A stretch of 64,000 bases of DNA, from contig JAFXDK010000068.1 in the NCBI GenBank assembly GCA_017521805.1, positions 1 through 64,000 on the forward strand, given 5' to 3'. The stretch's first letter is position 1; each line of letters starts with the position of its first letter. The stretch comes from Ruminococcus sp. (GTDB lineage: Bacteria > Bacillota > Clostridia > Oscillospirales > Ruminococcaceae). Below the pieces are notes generated by a model. The model ran no database searches and was not told where the DNA came from. It saw nothing but the letters and a program-made list of their open reading frames with translations. Shown in pieces: positions 17,524 to 26,352 of the stretch. Made by a program: the position numbers and the translations under genes.

Positions 17524-17904
17524 TTATCTGCCTGTAATTTCCCCAATTAATTCCTCTATGGTGATATCTTTTCCTGTTGATATTGCACTGTAATGCGCCA
17601 ATACCCACGAGGCATCCGTGGAATCTATCTGCCCGTCGCGGTTTACATCTGCCGCCTTTGCCTGTTCCTTTGTCAGAATCGATTCCTTTCCCACTGAAAT
17701 CATGGAATATTCGGCAAGTATCAATGAGGCATCACTGGAATTTATAACTCCGTCGGGAGATACGTCTCCGAGAATTAATTCCTCAGCTCCGAAATATGTC
17801 GATTTCTCTGCAAATCCATTGATAATCCGTGCCGCCGTATCGGAAACCCCTGCACAGAATACTGCCGCAGATATAATAATTATTTTTCTTAGGAGCCTGT
17901 TCAT
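17524..17904 (-). CDS. Stand-alone dockerin protein with signal peptide
   Basis: A 126-residue protein made of a signal peptide (1-24) and, after a 20-residue spacer, one complete type I-like dockerin (about 45-120). The two calcium loops are DVSPDGVINSSDAS and DVNRDGQIDSTDAS, each followed by a helix with LAEYS or LAHYS and IS(V/T)GK. There is no other domain. GGAGGCG lies 7 nt before the ATG. It could be a free cohesin ligand, a competitor for cohesin sites, or a remnant of a larger protein. Its dockerin closely resembles that of the adjacent large leucine-rich protein, suggesting local duplication. Confidence 0.85.
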   Translation of the reverse strand: MNRLLRKIIIISAAVFCAGVSDTAARIINGFAEKSTYFGAEELILGDVSPDGVINSSDASLILAEYSMISVGKESILTKEQAKAADVNRDGQIDSTDASWVLAHYSAISTGKDITIEELIGEITGR

Positions 17905-17963
17905 TTTCCGCCTCCGATATTATAGTTATAATTCAACAATTAGTTTGGTTTTTGTGTATTTAT

Positions 17964-17992
17964 ATTATATCATATGTACAAGATAATTGCAA
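17964..17992 (-). promoter_or_regulatory. Promoter of the stand-alone dockerin gene
   Basis: On the minus strand: TTGCAA (17992-17987), 17 nt, TATAAT (17969-17964). It lies about 60 nt before the start codon. Confidence 0.7.
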
Positions 17993-18022
17993 TAGACTTT
18001 TTGAAAAAATTATTGGAAATCG

Positions 18023-20890
18023 TTATTGTTCCATGCTCAGAATAAATTCCTCTATTGTATAACTTCCGCCTGTAGAAGTGTAGCCGTAATAGGCAAGAAC
18101 AAGCGACGCGTCAGAGGAATCAATTACTCCATCGCCGTTTATATCGGCTGATTCAGCCCGCTCCGCTGTGAATTCCGCTGTTTCTCCTGTGGAAATTCTT
18201 GAATATTCCGCAAGAATCATTGAAGCATCGCTTGCATCAACGGTTTCATCAGAATTAATGTCTCCCATGCCCGATTTTAAAGTAATAAACGTGAATTCCG
18301 CTGTTACGTTTCCGCCGCATTTGTAGGTGTATGTCACTGAGTTTTTAACGTTTTCAACAATGAGAATGTTATCTTCAAGCTTTGCATTTTTCCAATCGTA
18401 AGCCCTTGTTATATCAAAGCCTTTCAGCTCTCCCAGATTATAGCGGTTTCCACTCATTTTTATGTCATATCTGTTGTCAAAACAGGCAAACTCTTTCAGA
18501 TTTGTATTTACACTCAAATCAAGCGAGGTCAGTCTGTTTCCGCTGACATCAAGTTGTTTCAGGGCTGTGTTTTTGCTCAAATCAACGGAACTGATCAGGT
18601 TTTTATTAATTACCGCCTTTTCAAGCTTTGTATTTTTACTCATATCAAGCTCATTCAGCTTATTTTCACTGCATCTCAGATTTTTCAGCATTATATTTCG
18701 CGAAATATTAAGGCTTTCAAGCTTGTTTGCCTGACAATCAAGAGTTTCAAGTTCGGTGTTGTTGCTGAGGTCTATATTTTTAAATTCATTTTCACGGCAA
18801 TCCAGATACAAAAGCTGTACGCAATTGCTTAAATTGATATAATTCAACTGATTCATAAAACAACTGACGTTTTTCAGGTCTCCGTTGTTTTTAAGGTCAA
18901 GCCGTTTCAATTGATTGCTTTCGCAATATAAAGTTTTCAGCTTTGTGTTGTTTTTCAAATCAAGTTCTGTAAGAAGATTTCCGCTGCAATTCAGCTCCGT
19001 CAGATTCTTATTACTGCTGATATCAAGGGACGGAATCTGATTTCCCTCGCAGTAAAGCGTATTCAGCTCTGTATTACTGCTGACATCAAGGGAGTCAAGC
19101 TGATTTCCGTAGCACAGCAAATCTTTCAGCTTTGTATTGTTTCCTATATCAAGAGTTTTAAGCTGATTTATACCGCAGTCAATATACGTTAAAGCCGTAT
19201 TTGCACTTATATCAAGGCTTTCAAGCTTATTGCCCGAACAGTTCAGTTCTTTAAGAAAAATTAAATGTTCAACGCCCGTTAAATCGGAAATATTATGATA
19301 TCCCACGGATAATTTAACTGCATGCTCTATTTCCTCACCCGAAAGAATACCGTCGCTGTCTGTATCGCAGGATTGTGAGATACAGCCGCGGAATTTTTCA
19401 TCGGGGAAGTTTTTTTCGTCAATAGCCACACTTTCAATTACAACAAAATCGGGGGCTTTGCCCATGCTCACGAAAGTTCTGTCATATTTTTCTGCATATG
19501 CCTGCGCTGTTGAATCGTCGTAACCATGAATCTTCGCGGATTTTGGTATAGTACTCAAACTATCGAAAATTTCACAGCGAGGATTTTCAAAGATTATTGC
19601 TGTTAATGCAAGACAATCCGCAAATGCGCTTTCCCCGATACTTTCCGCTTTTGCCGGTATTACTATTTCTTTCAGACTTTCACAGCCTTTGAATTCGCTG
19701 CTGTTTATTACTCTCAGATTTTCAGGCATATCTATGGATTCCAGAGCTTTACAGCCCTTAAAAGCTCCGTTGAGATTCCTTATTTCGTCGGGTATATGAA
19801 CTTTTGTGATATTGGCGCAATCTGAAAAACAGCCTGTACCAAGTTCCTTTACGCTGTCGGGAATATTCAGTATTATCAGTCCGTCACAGGAGGCAAATGC
19901 TCTTTCCCCTATGACTTCGGCACTGTCAGGGATTATGGCGTAATTCAGACTGTCACAATTGTAAAATGTATCGTCGGGAATCTTATCGATATTCATGGGC
20001 AATTCAGCGTATATAAGATTTTTGCAATTGCGGAATGTACTGTTGCCTATACTGCTGACGTGACTGCCTATAACCGCTGATTCAAGGGAATCACATCCGC
20101 TGAATACGCTGTTTCCCATATCGGTAACAGTATCGGGAATTGTTACGGATTTTACTCCCACACAATTGAGAAAGGCATTGTCCGCAATGGCTGTTACTGT
20201 GTCGGGGACGATTACAACTCCCTGACAGGCTGTGCCGTCCATAAGAATTCCGTCCTCGATAACAAGGGGAGTATCGTCGATTTTCTGCTCAATCCATGGG
20301 GTATCCCTGAATGCGTCCAGATGTATGATGTTTACGCTGTCGGGGATTTCTATTTTGCTCAGCTTTGTACATCCCTCAAATGCCTTGAAGCCGATTTCTT
20401 CAACTCCCTCGGGAAGTGTAACTGCGGAAAGGCTTGTGCAGTGTCTGAATGTTCTCTCATCGATGTATTTCACGCCCTCGGGTATTGTTATCGATGTGAG
20501 ATTTTCGCAGTTTTCAAAGGCGGCACTGCGTATAGACATAATGCTTTCGGGGAGTGTTACGGATTCAAGCTGAGTACAGCCCGAAAATGCGTTTGCGCCG
20601 ATAGATGTTACTCCAAGCTCGATTACAACCTTTCTGAATGTCTTGTTGTCAGACCATGGAACGTGTCCCGGATTGCTCCACCACGATGCCATTGTGCCGA
20701 ATCCGCTTATTGTCAGAGTATCTCCTGTAATTTTCCATGTGAGATTTTCGCCGCATTCACCACTTGCTGATACGCTTTCCTCTGCCGCTGATACCGCTGT
20801 ATTCTGCGGAATAATCGGCGCATAGGGTATTGCTCCCGAAAATATGGCAAGTGCTGCCGCCATTGCTGTTATATGTTTTGATTTGTACAT
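18023..20890 (-). CDS. Large secreted leucine-rich-repeat protein with C-terminal dockerin
   Basis: A 955-residue protein. Signal peptide about 1-35 (MYKSKHIT then Ala-rich). Residues about 45-460 are BspA-type LRR_5 repeats of about 23 residues (pattern IGxxAFxxCxxLxxVxIPDSV). Residues about 480-545 are a linker with an EF-hand-like DTDSDGILSGEE. Residues about 545-830 are regular 21-residue repeats (LxxLDxSxNTxLxxLxCxxN), 13 or so, with Cys or Asn in the ladder. The dockerin at about 880-955 has DINSDETVDASDAS and DINGDGVIDSSDAS. Adhesion or ligand binding on the cell surface or a cohesin scaffold is inferred. AGGAGGT lies 6 nt before the ATG at 20890; an earlier start 10 codons upstream overlaps that site. 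Confidence 0.9.
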   Translation of the reverse strand: MYKSKHITAMAAALAIFSGAIPYAPIIPQNTAVSAAEESVSASGECGENLTWKITGDTLTISGFGTMASWWSNPGHVPWSDNKTFRKVVIELGVTSIGANAFSGCTQLESVTLPESIMSIRSAAFENCENLTSITIPEGVKYIDERTFRHCTSLSAVTLPEGVEEIGFKAFEGCTKLSKIEIPDSVNIIHLDAFRDTPWIEQKIDDTPLVIEDGILMDGTACQGVVIVPDTVTAIADNAFLNCVGVKSVTIPDTVTDMGNSVFSGCDSLESAVIGSHVSSIGNSTFRNCKNLIYAELPMNIDKIPDDTFYNCDSLNYAIIPDSAEVIGERAFASCDGLIILNIPDSVKELGTGCFSDCANITKVHIPDEIRNLNGAFKGCKALESIDMPENLRVINSSEFKGCESLKEIVIPAKAESIGESAFADCLALTAIIFENPRCEIFDSLSTIPKSAKIHGYDDSTAQAYAEKYDRTFVSMGKAPDFVVIESVAIDEKNFPDEKFRGCISQSCDTDSDGILSGEEIEHAVKLSVGYHNISDLTGVEHLIFLKELNCSGNKLESLDISANTALTYIDCGINQLKTLDIGNNTKLKDLLCYGNQLDSLDVSSNTELNTLYCEGNQIPSLDISSNKNLTELNCSGNLLTELDLKNNTKLKTLYCESNQLKRLDLKNNGDLKNVSCFMNQLNYINLSNCVQLLYLDCRENEFKNIDLSNNTELETLDCQANKLESLNISRNIMLKNLRCSENKLNELDMSKNTKLEKAVINKNLISSVDLSKNTALKQLDVSGNRLTSLDLSVNTNLKEFACFDNRYDIKMSGNRYNLGELKGFDITRAYDWKNAKLEDNILIVENVKNSVTYTYKCGGNVTAEFTFITLKSGMGDINSDETVDASDASMILAEYSRISTGETAEFTAERAESADINGDGVIDSSDASLVLAYYGYTSTGGSYTIEEFILSMEQ

Positions 20891-20937
20891 TTTGTAACCT
20901 CCTTTGCACGTTTTGTTCACGAATATGTATATAATAT

Positions 20938-20966
20938 ATTATAGCATATATGGAAAATTAATGCAA
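20938..20966 (-). promoter_or_regulatory. Promoter of the large LRR-dockerin gene
   Basis: On the minus strand: TTGCAT (20966-20961), 17 nt, TATAAT (20943-20938), about 48 nt before the start at 20890. Confidence 0.78.
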
Positions 20967-21014
20967 GAAGATTTTCAGATAATGTACAAAATCGGTAAAT
21001 TGTCGTAACAGGCT

Positions 21015-21040
21015 AAAAAACAGGGCGGAAATTCCGCCCT
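21015..21040 (-). terminator. Intrinsic terminator downstream of thrS
   Basis: AGGGCGGA-aat-TCCGCCCT (21022-21040) is a perfect palindrome. On the minus strand it is followed by GTTTTTT. It ends the unit that includes thrS, with the palindrome cluster 21072-21234 lying between. Confidence 0.8.
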
Positions 21041-21071
21041 CAGTCTGTAGAAAAAGTTATTATTACTATGC

Positions 21072-21234
21072 GGACCGCCAAAGGCGGTCCCTACGAATTG
21101 GCTATATACCATAATTCTGTGTAGTACCTTGTAACAACTAAAACTTGATGAAAAATGTAATCGTGTAGGGGCTGACGCCCACATCAGCCCCTAGTTGCAA
21201 TCAGATTATATCGGGGCGATGTTTACATCGCCCC
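21072..21234. repeat. Variable-stem palindrome locus 2 (three palindromes)
   Basis: GGACCGCC-aaa-GGCGGTCC (21072-21090, then CTACG), TAGGGGCTGA with TCAGCCCCTA (21165-21193), and GGGGCGATGT-tt-ACATCGCCCC (21213-21234, then CCTACAC). Stems differ in sequence but each pairs perfectly, and CCCTAC-type edges are shared with the other loci. The short phrase CTGTGTAGTACCTTGTAACA (21118-21137) also recurs near 58081 with one change. Confidence 0.8.
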
Positions 21235-21289
21235 CTACACAACATATCAATAGTAATCACGCATTAAAATGCCCGTGGGTGCTACCCAC

Positions 21290-23236
21290 TTATCTTACTT
21301 TCTTTGCAATATCATCAAGAAGCTTTGAAAGGAGCTCTCCCTGTGTCATAGAGCCTAAATCACCCTCGCGGCGTGAAGTCACAGAAACTGTATTGCCCTC
21401 AACTTCCTTGTCGCCTACAGTTATCCACACAGGCAGCTTTTCAAGACGTGCGTCGCGGATTTTCTTACCAACCTTTTCAGCTCTGTCATCAATTGAACAT
21501 CTGATATTTGCGGCTTCAAGCTTAGCTTTGAGTTCATAGCAGTAGTCAAGGTGACGGTCTGCAACGGGAACAATTCTCACCTGCTCAGGAGCAAGCCACA
21601 GCGGAAATGCGCCTGCATACTTCTCAATAAGATATGCAAGAGTTCTCTCATAGCAACCGAGAGATGTTCTGTGAATGATATAAGGACGCTTTTTTGTTCC
21701 GTCAACGTCGATATACTCCATGCCGAACTTTTCAGCAAGAAGCATATCAATCTGAATTGTAACAATAGTATCTTCCTTGCCGTATACGTTCTTGTACTGG
21801 ATATCAAGCTTAGGTCCGTAGAATGCGGCTTCGTCAATACCGATTTCGTAGTCTACGCCGAGATTATCGAGAATCTTAGCCATTGCAGCCTGTGCAGTCT
21901 CCCACTGTTCAGCAGTACCCTCGTACTTGTTCTTGGGATTTGCAGGGTCCCACTGAGAGAAGCGGAATGTACAGTCCTCAAGCATGCCAACCGTATCGAG
22001 GACATATTTTGCAAGCTCCAGACAGCCCTTGAATTCATCTTCAAGCTGTTCGGGGCGGAGTACCAGATGTCCCTCTGAGATAGTAAACTGACGTACACGG
22101 ATAAGACCGTGCATTTCGCCTGATTCCTCATTTCTGAACAGAGTTGAAGTCTCACCTAAACGCATAGGCAGGTCACGGTATGAACGCTGTCTGTTGAGGA
22201 ATACCTGATACTGGAAAGGACAAGTCATAGGACGGAGCGCGAAACATTCCTTTGTTTCATCGTCCGGATCACCGAGGATAAACATACCGTCACGGTAGTG
22301 ATCCCAGTGTCCTGAAATTTTATAAAGGTCGGACTTAGCCATAAGAGGAGTTTTTGTAAGGATATAGCCGCGCTTCTGCTCCTCGTCCTCAATCCAGCGC
22401 TGGAGAAGCTGAATAACTCTTGAACCCTTGGGGAGAAGTATAGGAAGTCCCTGACCGATGCAGTCAACAGTTGTAAAGAATTCAAGCTCACGTCCAAGCT
22501 TGTTGTGGTCACGGAGCTTAGCTTCCTCGCGCTGCTTTATATCAGCTTCAAGGTCAGCAGCCTTAGGATAAGCTGTAGCGTAGATACGGGAGAGCATCTT
22601 GTTCTTTTCAGAGCCTCTCCAGTAAGCGCCTGTGCAGGAAATAAGCTTGAATGCCTTTACGGGAGCGGTTGTCATAAGATGTGGGCCTGCGCAGAGGTCT
22701 GTGAATTCAGCCTGCTTGTAGAAAGAAATAGGCTCGCCCTTGTCAGCGTGCTCCTCGCAGAGTTCGACTTTGTAAATCTCGCCAGCCTCTTTGAGATAAG
22801 AGATAGCGTCAGCAGGGGACATTTCGTACTGCTCTAAAGCAATGCCCTCCTTGACGATTTTTTTCATTTCAGCCTCGATTTTTTCAAGTTCTTCCTGAGT
22901 GAAAGGCTTTTCAACGTCAAAGTCATAGTAGAAGCCATTGTCGATAGCAGGTCCGATAGCAAGCTTAGCTTCGGGATAAAGTCTCTTTACAGCCTGTGCA
23001 AGAATATGCGACGCTGTATGCCAGAAAGTCTTTTTACCCTCAATTGTATCAAATGTGCAAACCTCAAATTCGCAGTCGCTGTCGATTACTGTACGAAGGT
23101 CTTTAAGCTCGCCGTTGATTTTTACACAGCAAGCCGCCTTGTAAAGTCCCATGCCGATGCCTTTTACGATTTCAGCAGCAGATGATGCAGCCTCGATTTC
23201 TCTTATGCTGCCGTCTTTTAATGTTAATTTAATCAT
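21290..23236 (-). CDS. thrS: Threonyl-tRNA synthetase
   Basis: A 648-residue class II synthetase charging tRNA-Thr. Domains: TGS (1-60), the editing/second additional domain with HTASHILAQA near residue 75, the catalytic core with motif 2 (FRNEESGEMHGLIRVRQFT), TCPFQYQVF, and motif 3 near PYIIHRTSLGCYERTLAYLIE, then the anticodon-binding domain (about 545-640, VRIVPVADRHLDY). AAGGAGAG precedes the ATG. It is the second gene of an operon whose leader carries a T-box, so expression should rise when tRNA-Thr is uncharged. A palindrome terminator lies downstream at 21015-21040. Confidence 0.97.
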   Translation of the reverse strand: MIKLTLKDGSIREIEAASSAAEIVKGIGMGLYKAACCVKINGELKDLRTVIDSDCEFEVCTFDTIEGKKTFWHTASHILAQAVKRLYPEAKLAIGPAIDNGFYYDFDVEKPFTQEELEKIEAEMKKIVKEGIALEQYEMSPADAISYLKEAGEIYKVELCEEHADKGEPISFYKQAEFTDLCAGPHLMTTAPVKAFKLISCTGAYWRGSEKNKMLSRIYATAYPKAADLEADIKQREEAKLRDHNKLGRELEFFTTVDCIGQGLPILLPKGSRVIQLLQRWIEDEEQKRGYILTKTPLMAKSDLYKISGHWDHYRDGMFILGDPDDETKECFALRPMTCPFQYQVFLNRQRSYRDLPMRLGETSTLFRNEESGEMHGLIRVRQFTISEGHLVLRPEQLEDEFKGCLELAKYVLDTVGMLEDCTFRFSQWDPANPKNKYEGTAEQWETAQAAMAKILDNLGVDYEIGIDEAAFYGPKLDIQYKNVYGKEDTIVTIQIDMLLAEKFGMEYIDVDGTKKRPYIIHRTSLGCYERTLAYLIEKYAGAFPLWLAPEQVRIVPVADRHLDYCYELKAKLEAANIRCSIDDRAEKVGKKIRDARLEKLPVWITVGDKEVEGNTVSVTSRREGDLGSMTQGELLSKLLDDIAKKVR

Positions 23237-23253
23237 TGTAAATCTCTCCTTTA

Positions 23254-23628
23254 TTAATACGCATTCCCCACAATTTCAAATTCTTCATCGTACAATTCAA
23301 TTGATTGTGGTTCCATATAACCGTCCTCGCTGGACACAGTGAAACAGAACGTTATCTCGCCCTCGTCGATATCTGCATATATATCATCAATGACGATACA
23401 TTTTCTGAGAGTTTCCTCTGAACCGCGATAAATACCCTCCTCTGCAAGAATACGTGAAAGCTTGGCTTTTCCGCCGTTTATGGTTTCAAGCTTCATGGCT
23501 ATACCGCCGATATTCCCTGTAATATCTTCCTCGGATTCGGTATAAAAGCGTATAGTGACCATATTATTCCACAGCTTATAGGGGAGCTCAAAAGCTTCCT
23601 GTTCCTCGTTGTACTTTATATTGCTCAT
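23254..23628 (-). CDS. Uncharacterised 124-residue acidic protein in the T-box thrS operon
   Basis: A small soluble protein, rich in Glu, Asp and Ile, without signal or membrane segment. Visible features: LPYKLWNNMVTIRFYTE near the N-terminus, an alternating hydrophobic pattern suggesting a beta-rich fold, and an acidic C-terminus (SIELYDEEFEIVG). I do not recognise the family. AGAGGTG lies 6 nt before the ATG at 23628; longer in-frame starts would run into the T-box terminator. It sits between the T-box and thrS (17 nt upstream of thrS), so it is predicted to be induced by threonine starvation. Confidence 0.8.
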   Translation of the reverse strand: MSNIKYNEEQEAFELPYKLWNNMVTIRFYTESEEDITGNIGGIAMKLETINGGKAKLSRILAEEGIYRGSEETLRKCIVIDDIYADIDEGEITFCFTVSSEDGYMEPQSIELYDEEFEIVGNAY

Positions 23629-23677
23629 TGTATCACCTCTTTTCATTTGTAGTGCTTGCCTTTGTGATAAGGGATAC

Positions 23678-23912
23678 AAAAAGTCCCTCATACCCGAAAA
23701 GGCACAAGGGACGATAATTCAACCGTGGTTCCACCCTGATTCATGCGGATTTACCGCAACTCATTGCGACTTTGTAACGGAAGTCAGCCGTCGTTTATTA
23801 GACGCACTCAAAGGCGGTGTGCTATTATCCTTGATATACTGCCTCGCACCACACGGCAGCTCTCTGAAATATCGCGGCGGATACAGCCTTCCTCGTCATA
23901 GCTTTGGAATAT
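23678..23912 (-). promoter_or_regulatory. T-box riboswitch (Thr) controlling the thrS operon
   Basis: On the minus strand the leader has a stem I start like other T-boxes (TATGACGAGGA and CAGAGAGCTG), the T-box itself AGGGTGGAACCACGG (23737-23723), and a terminator hairpin GTCCCTTGTGCC-ttttc-GGGTATGAGGGAC (23712-23683) followed by TTTTT. Uncharged tRNA binding to the T-box bulge favours the antiterminator. A Thr codon ACC lies on the 3' side of stem I (in CACACCGCC) and is the likely specifier; this assignment is inferred, not folded. Confidence 0.93.
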
Positions 23913-23918
23913 ACATTA

Positions 23919-23947
23919 ATGATATCATATTTTCTCACAGTTGTCAA
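23919..23947 (-). promoter_or_regulatory. Promoter of the T-box leader
   Basis: On the minus strand: TTGACA (23947-23942), 17 nt, TATCAT (23924-23919), directly upstream of the T-box stem I. Confidence 0.82.
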
Positions 23948-24180
23948 GGGGGATTTTGTTTTTTTATAGGGTCCCTATTGCAAAAAAAAGACTGCATCAA
24001 GGTGATACAGCCAAGCGAGCGAAGGTTTGCTCAAATAAATATAGAAGGGGAATTGGGGGATTATTAATCCTACTTTAGTATACTTTAGAAACCTTAAAAT
24101 AACCTTAAAAAAATGTAAATTTATGGTTTCAATAATATATATTTTTCATAATGATTACATATGCGTTTAAGTGAAATTTA

Positions 24181-26070
24181 TTATCCCCTATATTTTGCCT
24201 TTACTACGGCATAGCCGTAGGGATTGAGTTTTACACAGTCATCAGAATAACTGCCGTTAAACTGTCTGAAATCAGTAAATCTGTAAAGCTTTTCTGATAA
24301 GGCAGGAATTCGCACTTCATCCCCCGATCTGTTGACGAATATAAGATAATCCTCGTCTTCGCCCTGACGGGTAAAGGCAACAACTCTTTCATCAATGGTC
24401 TGTCCGTCGTTTACAACGAAATAGGTTCTGCCGTCTTTCATATTCGGAATGGATTTTCTCACGCGGCTCAGCTCAGAAACATAGCTGATAAGCTCGTGAT
24501 CCTCATTGCCCCACGGATAACAGCGGCGGTTGAACGGGTCTTTATATCCCTGCAAGCCTGCTTCATCTCCATAGTAGATACTGGGAACACCGGGGAGGAA
24601 GAACATAAGCGTCATAGCCACTTTGAGCATATTTTTTCCCTGACGGTACTGTTCCTCAGTGAGATATCGTTCAGCCATCCAGTCCTTGCTCTTGTCGTCG
24701 CAGTAATCCCCTGCAAGACGGTTTATAGCACGTTCAATATCGTGAGTTGAAACGAAATTCATCAGCACATCAATGGACGGCTTGGGATAATTTTCAAGTA
24801 TAGTCATTACGGAATATATGAAATCTCTGGCAGGACCGCCCTTGACGAAATTGATTATAGCCTCACGGAAAGGGTAATTCATAACGGAATCAAGCTGGTC
24901 GCCAAGGAGATAGCGGCGCTTTATGCCGTAGCTTTCCTTGTTTGAAGCGTCCTCCCAGACCTCGCCGATAATTACCTTGTCCTTGCCGCAGGCTTTTACG
25001 GATTTGCGCAGATTATTGAGGAACTGGTCGGGCAGCTCGTCGGCAACATCAAGGCGGAAGCCTGCCGCGCCCTTGCTTAACCAGTAGTGGAGCACACCCT
25101 CCTCACCGCAGATGAAATCCGTGTATTCCTCGTTGTTTTCCCATATATTCGGCAGGGTATCTATGCCCCACCATGCCTCGTATTCATGGGGATAATTTAT
25201 AAAGCTGTACCAGTCGTAATATGGGCTTTCCTTGGATTGATACGCGCCTACGCTGTCCTTGTATCTGCCGAATTTGTTGAAATATCGGCTGTCTGCGCCT
25301 GTGTGGGAGAATACGCCGTCGAGAATTACGGAAATACCGTACTTTTTCGCCTCGGTGCAAAGCTCCTCAAAATCGTCGTTAGTGCCAAGCATGGGATCGG
25401 CTTTCATATAGTCGGCAGTATTATATCTGTGATTTTCGTGGGATTCAAAAATGGGATTGAGATAAATACAAGTTACTCCCAGATTGCTGAGATATTTCAG
25501 CTTTGACTGTATACCCTTGAAATCGCCGCCGAAATAGTCGTTATTCCACACATGACCGTTGTGGTCGGGCTTGTACCATGGCGTACCGTTCCAATCCTCG
25601 CGGAGAACTCTGCCCTCGGGGATATTCTCGTGAACCTCGCCGCTTTTGCAGAAACGGTCAGGGAAAATCTGATACATCACGCCACCTTTGAGGAAATCGG
25701 GAGTTTCGTAATCGTGGGCATACACCGTAAGCTGAAACAATCCGCCGTCGCCCTCAGCACCCTCATGGCAGTTGATTTTCTTGATATAATGGCGGATCCC
25801 ACCGCTTGTATATGAAAAATAGTAGTAGTGAACGTCGCTGTAACGGGGAGTGTAATCGCAGGAGTATACAAAGCAATCCTCCTCCTCTGCGGTTACGTTC
25901 ATAGTGAGGAAACGCTCCTTGAAGCCTGTACGGAAAAGCACGAGAACAGGCGGAAAATCGGGGCGGATATCCTTTGCAAGTCTTATGGAGAAGCGGCAGG
26001 TTGAAAACTGCCGTACAGCTCCGAAAATTGACTTATAGCTAAGATTCCATGTATCATATATTGGTTTCAC
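24181..26070 (-). CDS. GH13 alpha-glucan hydrolase (neopullulanase/cyclomaltodextrinase-like), cytoplasmic
   Basis: A 629-residue enzyme without a signal peptide. An N-terminal beta domain (1-125, as in CBM34-type GH13_20) precedes the (beta/alpha)8 barrel, with conserved regions DGVFSHTG, GFRLDVADE (nucleophile Asp341), IIGEVWED (acid/base Glu370) and FVSTHDIERA (Asp444). It likely cuts alpha-1,4 and possibly alpha-1,6 bonds of imported maltodextrins. The start is GTG at 26070 with AAGGAGG 10 nt upstream. It lies downstream of glgP on the same strand with a palindrome element between them, giving an alpha-glucan pair: GH13 trims, GlgP phosphorolyses. Exact substrate is uncertain. Confidence 0.9.
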   Translation of the reverse strand: MKPIYDTWNLSYKSIFGAVRQFSTCRFSIRLAKDIRPDFPPVLVLFRTGFKERFLTMNVTAEEEDCFVYSCDYTPRYSDVHYYYFSYTSGGIRHYIKKINCHEGAEGDGGLFQLTVYAHDYETPDFLKGGVMYQIFPDRFCKSGEVHENIPEGRVLREDWNGTPWYKPDHNGHVWNNDYFGGDFKGIQSKLKYLSNLGVTCIYLNPIFESHENHRYNTADYMKADPMLGTNDDFEELCTEAKKYGISVILDGVFSHTGADSRYFNKFGRYKDSVGAYQSKESPYYDWYSFINYPHEYEAWWGIDTLPNIWENNEEYTDFICGEEGVLHYWLSKGAAGFRLDVADELPDQFLNNLRKSVKACGKDKVIIGEVWEDASNKESYGIKRRYLLGDQLDSVMNYPFREAIINFVKGGPARDFIYSVMTILENYPKPSIDVLMNFVSTHDIERAINRLAGDYCDDKSKDWMAERYLTEEQYRQGKNMLKVAMTLMFFLPGVPSIYYGDEAGLQGYKDPFNRRCYPWGNEDHELISYVSELSRVRKSIPNMKDGRTYFVVNDGQTIDERVVAFTRQGEDEDYLIFVNRSGDEVRIPALSEKLYRFTDFRQFNGSYSDDCVKLNPYGYAVVKAKYRG

Positions 26071-26092
26071 CTTTATATTACCTCCTTAATAA

Positions 26093-26294
26093 TAATGCGT
26101 AATGCGTAATTACTTTATAGAAAAATAATCTCAGATTGTCGAAAAACGTAAATTTCGTACCGAAATTGCGGGCGGATAATATCCGCCCCTACACAAAATA
26201 GGCTATATTACGTTAAACTGCGGACACAGCACGCTGTGTCCCTACAAAATAATATCAGCTTTTAAAAATAATTACGAATTACGCATTACGAATT
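26093..26294. repeat. Variable-stem palindrome locus 3, MITE-like with inverted ends
   Basis: Left edge AATGCGTAATGCGTAATTAC (26093-26112) and right edge AATTACGAATTACGCATTACG (26270-26290) are inverted relative to each other. Inside are the companion hairpin AATTTCG-tac-CGAAATT (26151-26167), variable stem GGGCGGATA-a-TATCCGCCC (26170-26188, then CCTACAC) and variable stem GGACACAGC-ac-GCTGTGTCC (26222-26241, then CTACAAAA). It fills most of the glgP-GH13 gap. No coding capacity. Confidence 0.8.
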
Positions 26295-26308
26295 GGACAA
26301 GTACGACA

Positions 26309-26336
26309 ATAAGGCTGCATAAAATTACAGCCTTAT
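26309..26336 (-). terminator. Hairpin downstream of glgP
   Basis: ATAAGGCTG (26309-26317) pairs with CAGCCTTAT (26328-26336), 16 nt after the glgP stop on the minus strand. U-tract is weak. Confidence 0.55.
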
Positions 26337-26352
26337 CATCATATATTAATTA

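Noticed and set aside
21072..21234. CRISPR array from spaced palindromes
   Set aside because: Units differ in stem, spacing is irregular and there are no equal spacers or cas genes.
23609..24067. Plus-strand frame across the T-box leader
   Set aside because: It lies antisense to the riboswitch and lacks any recognisable domain.
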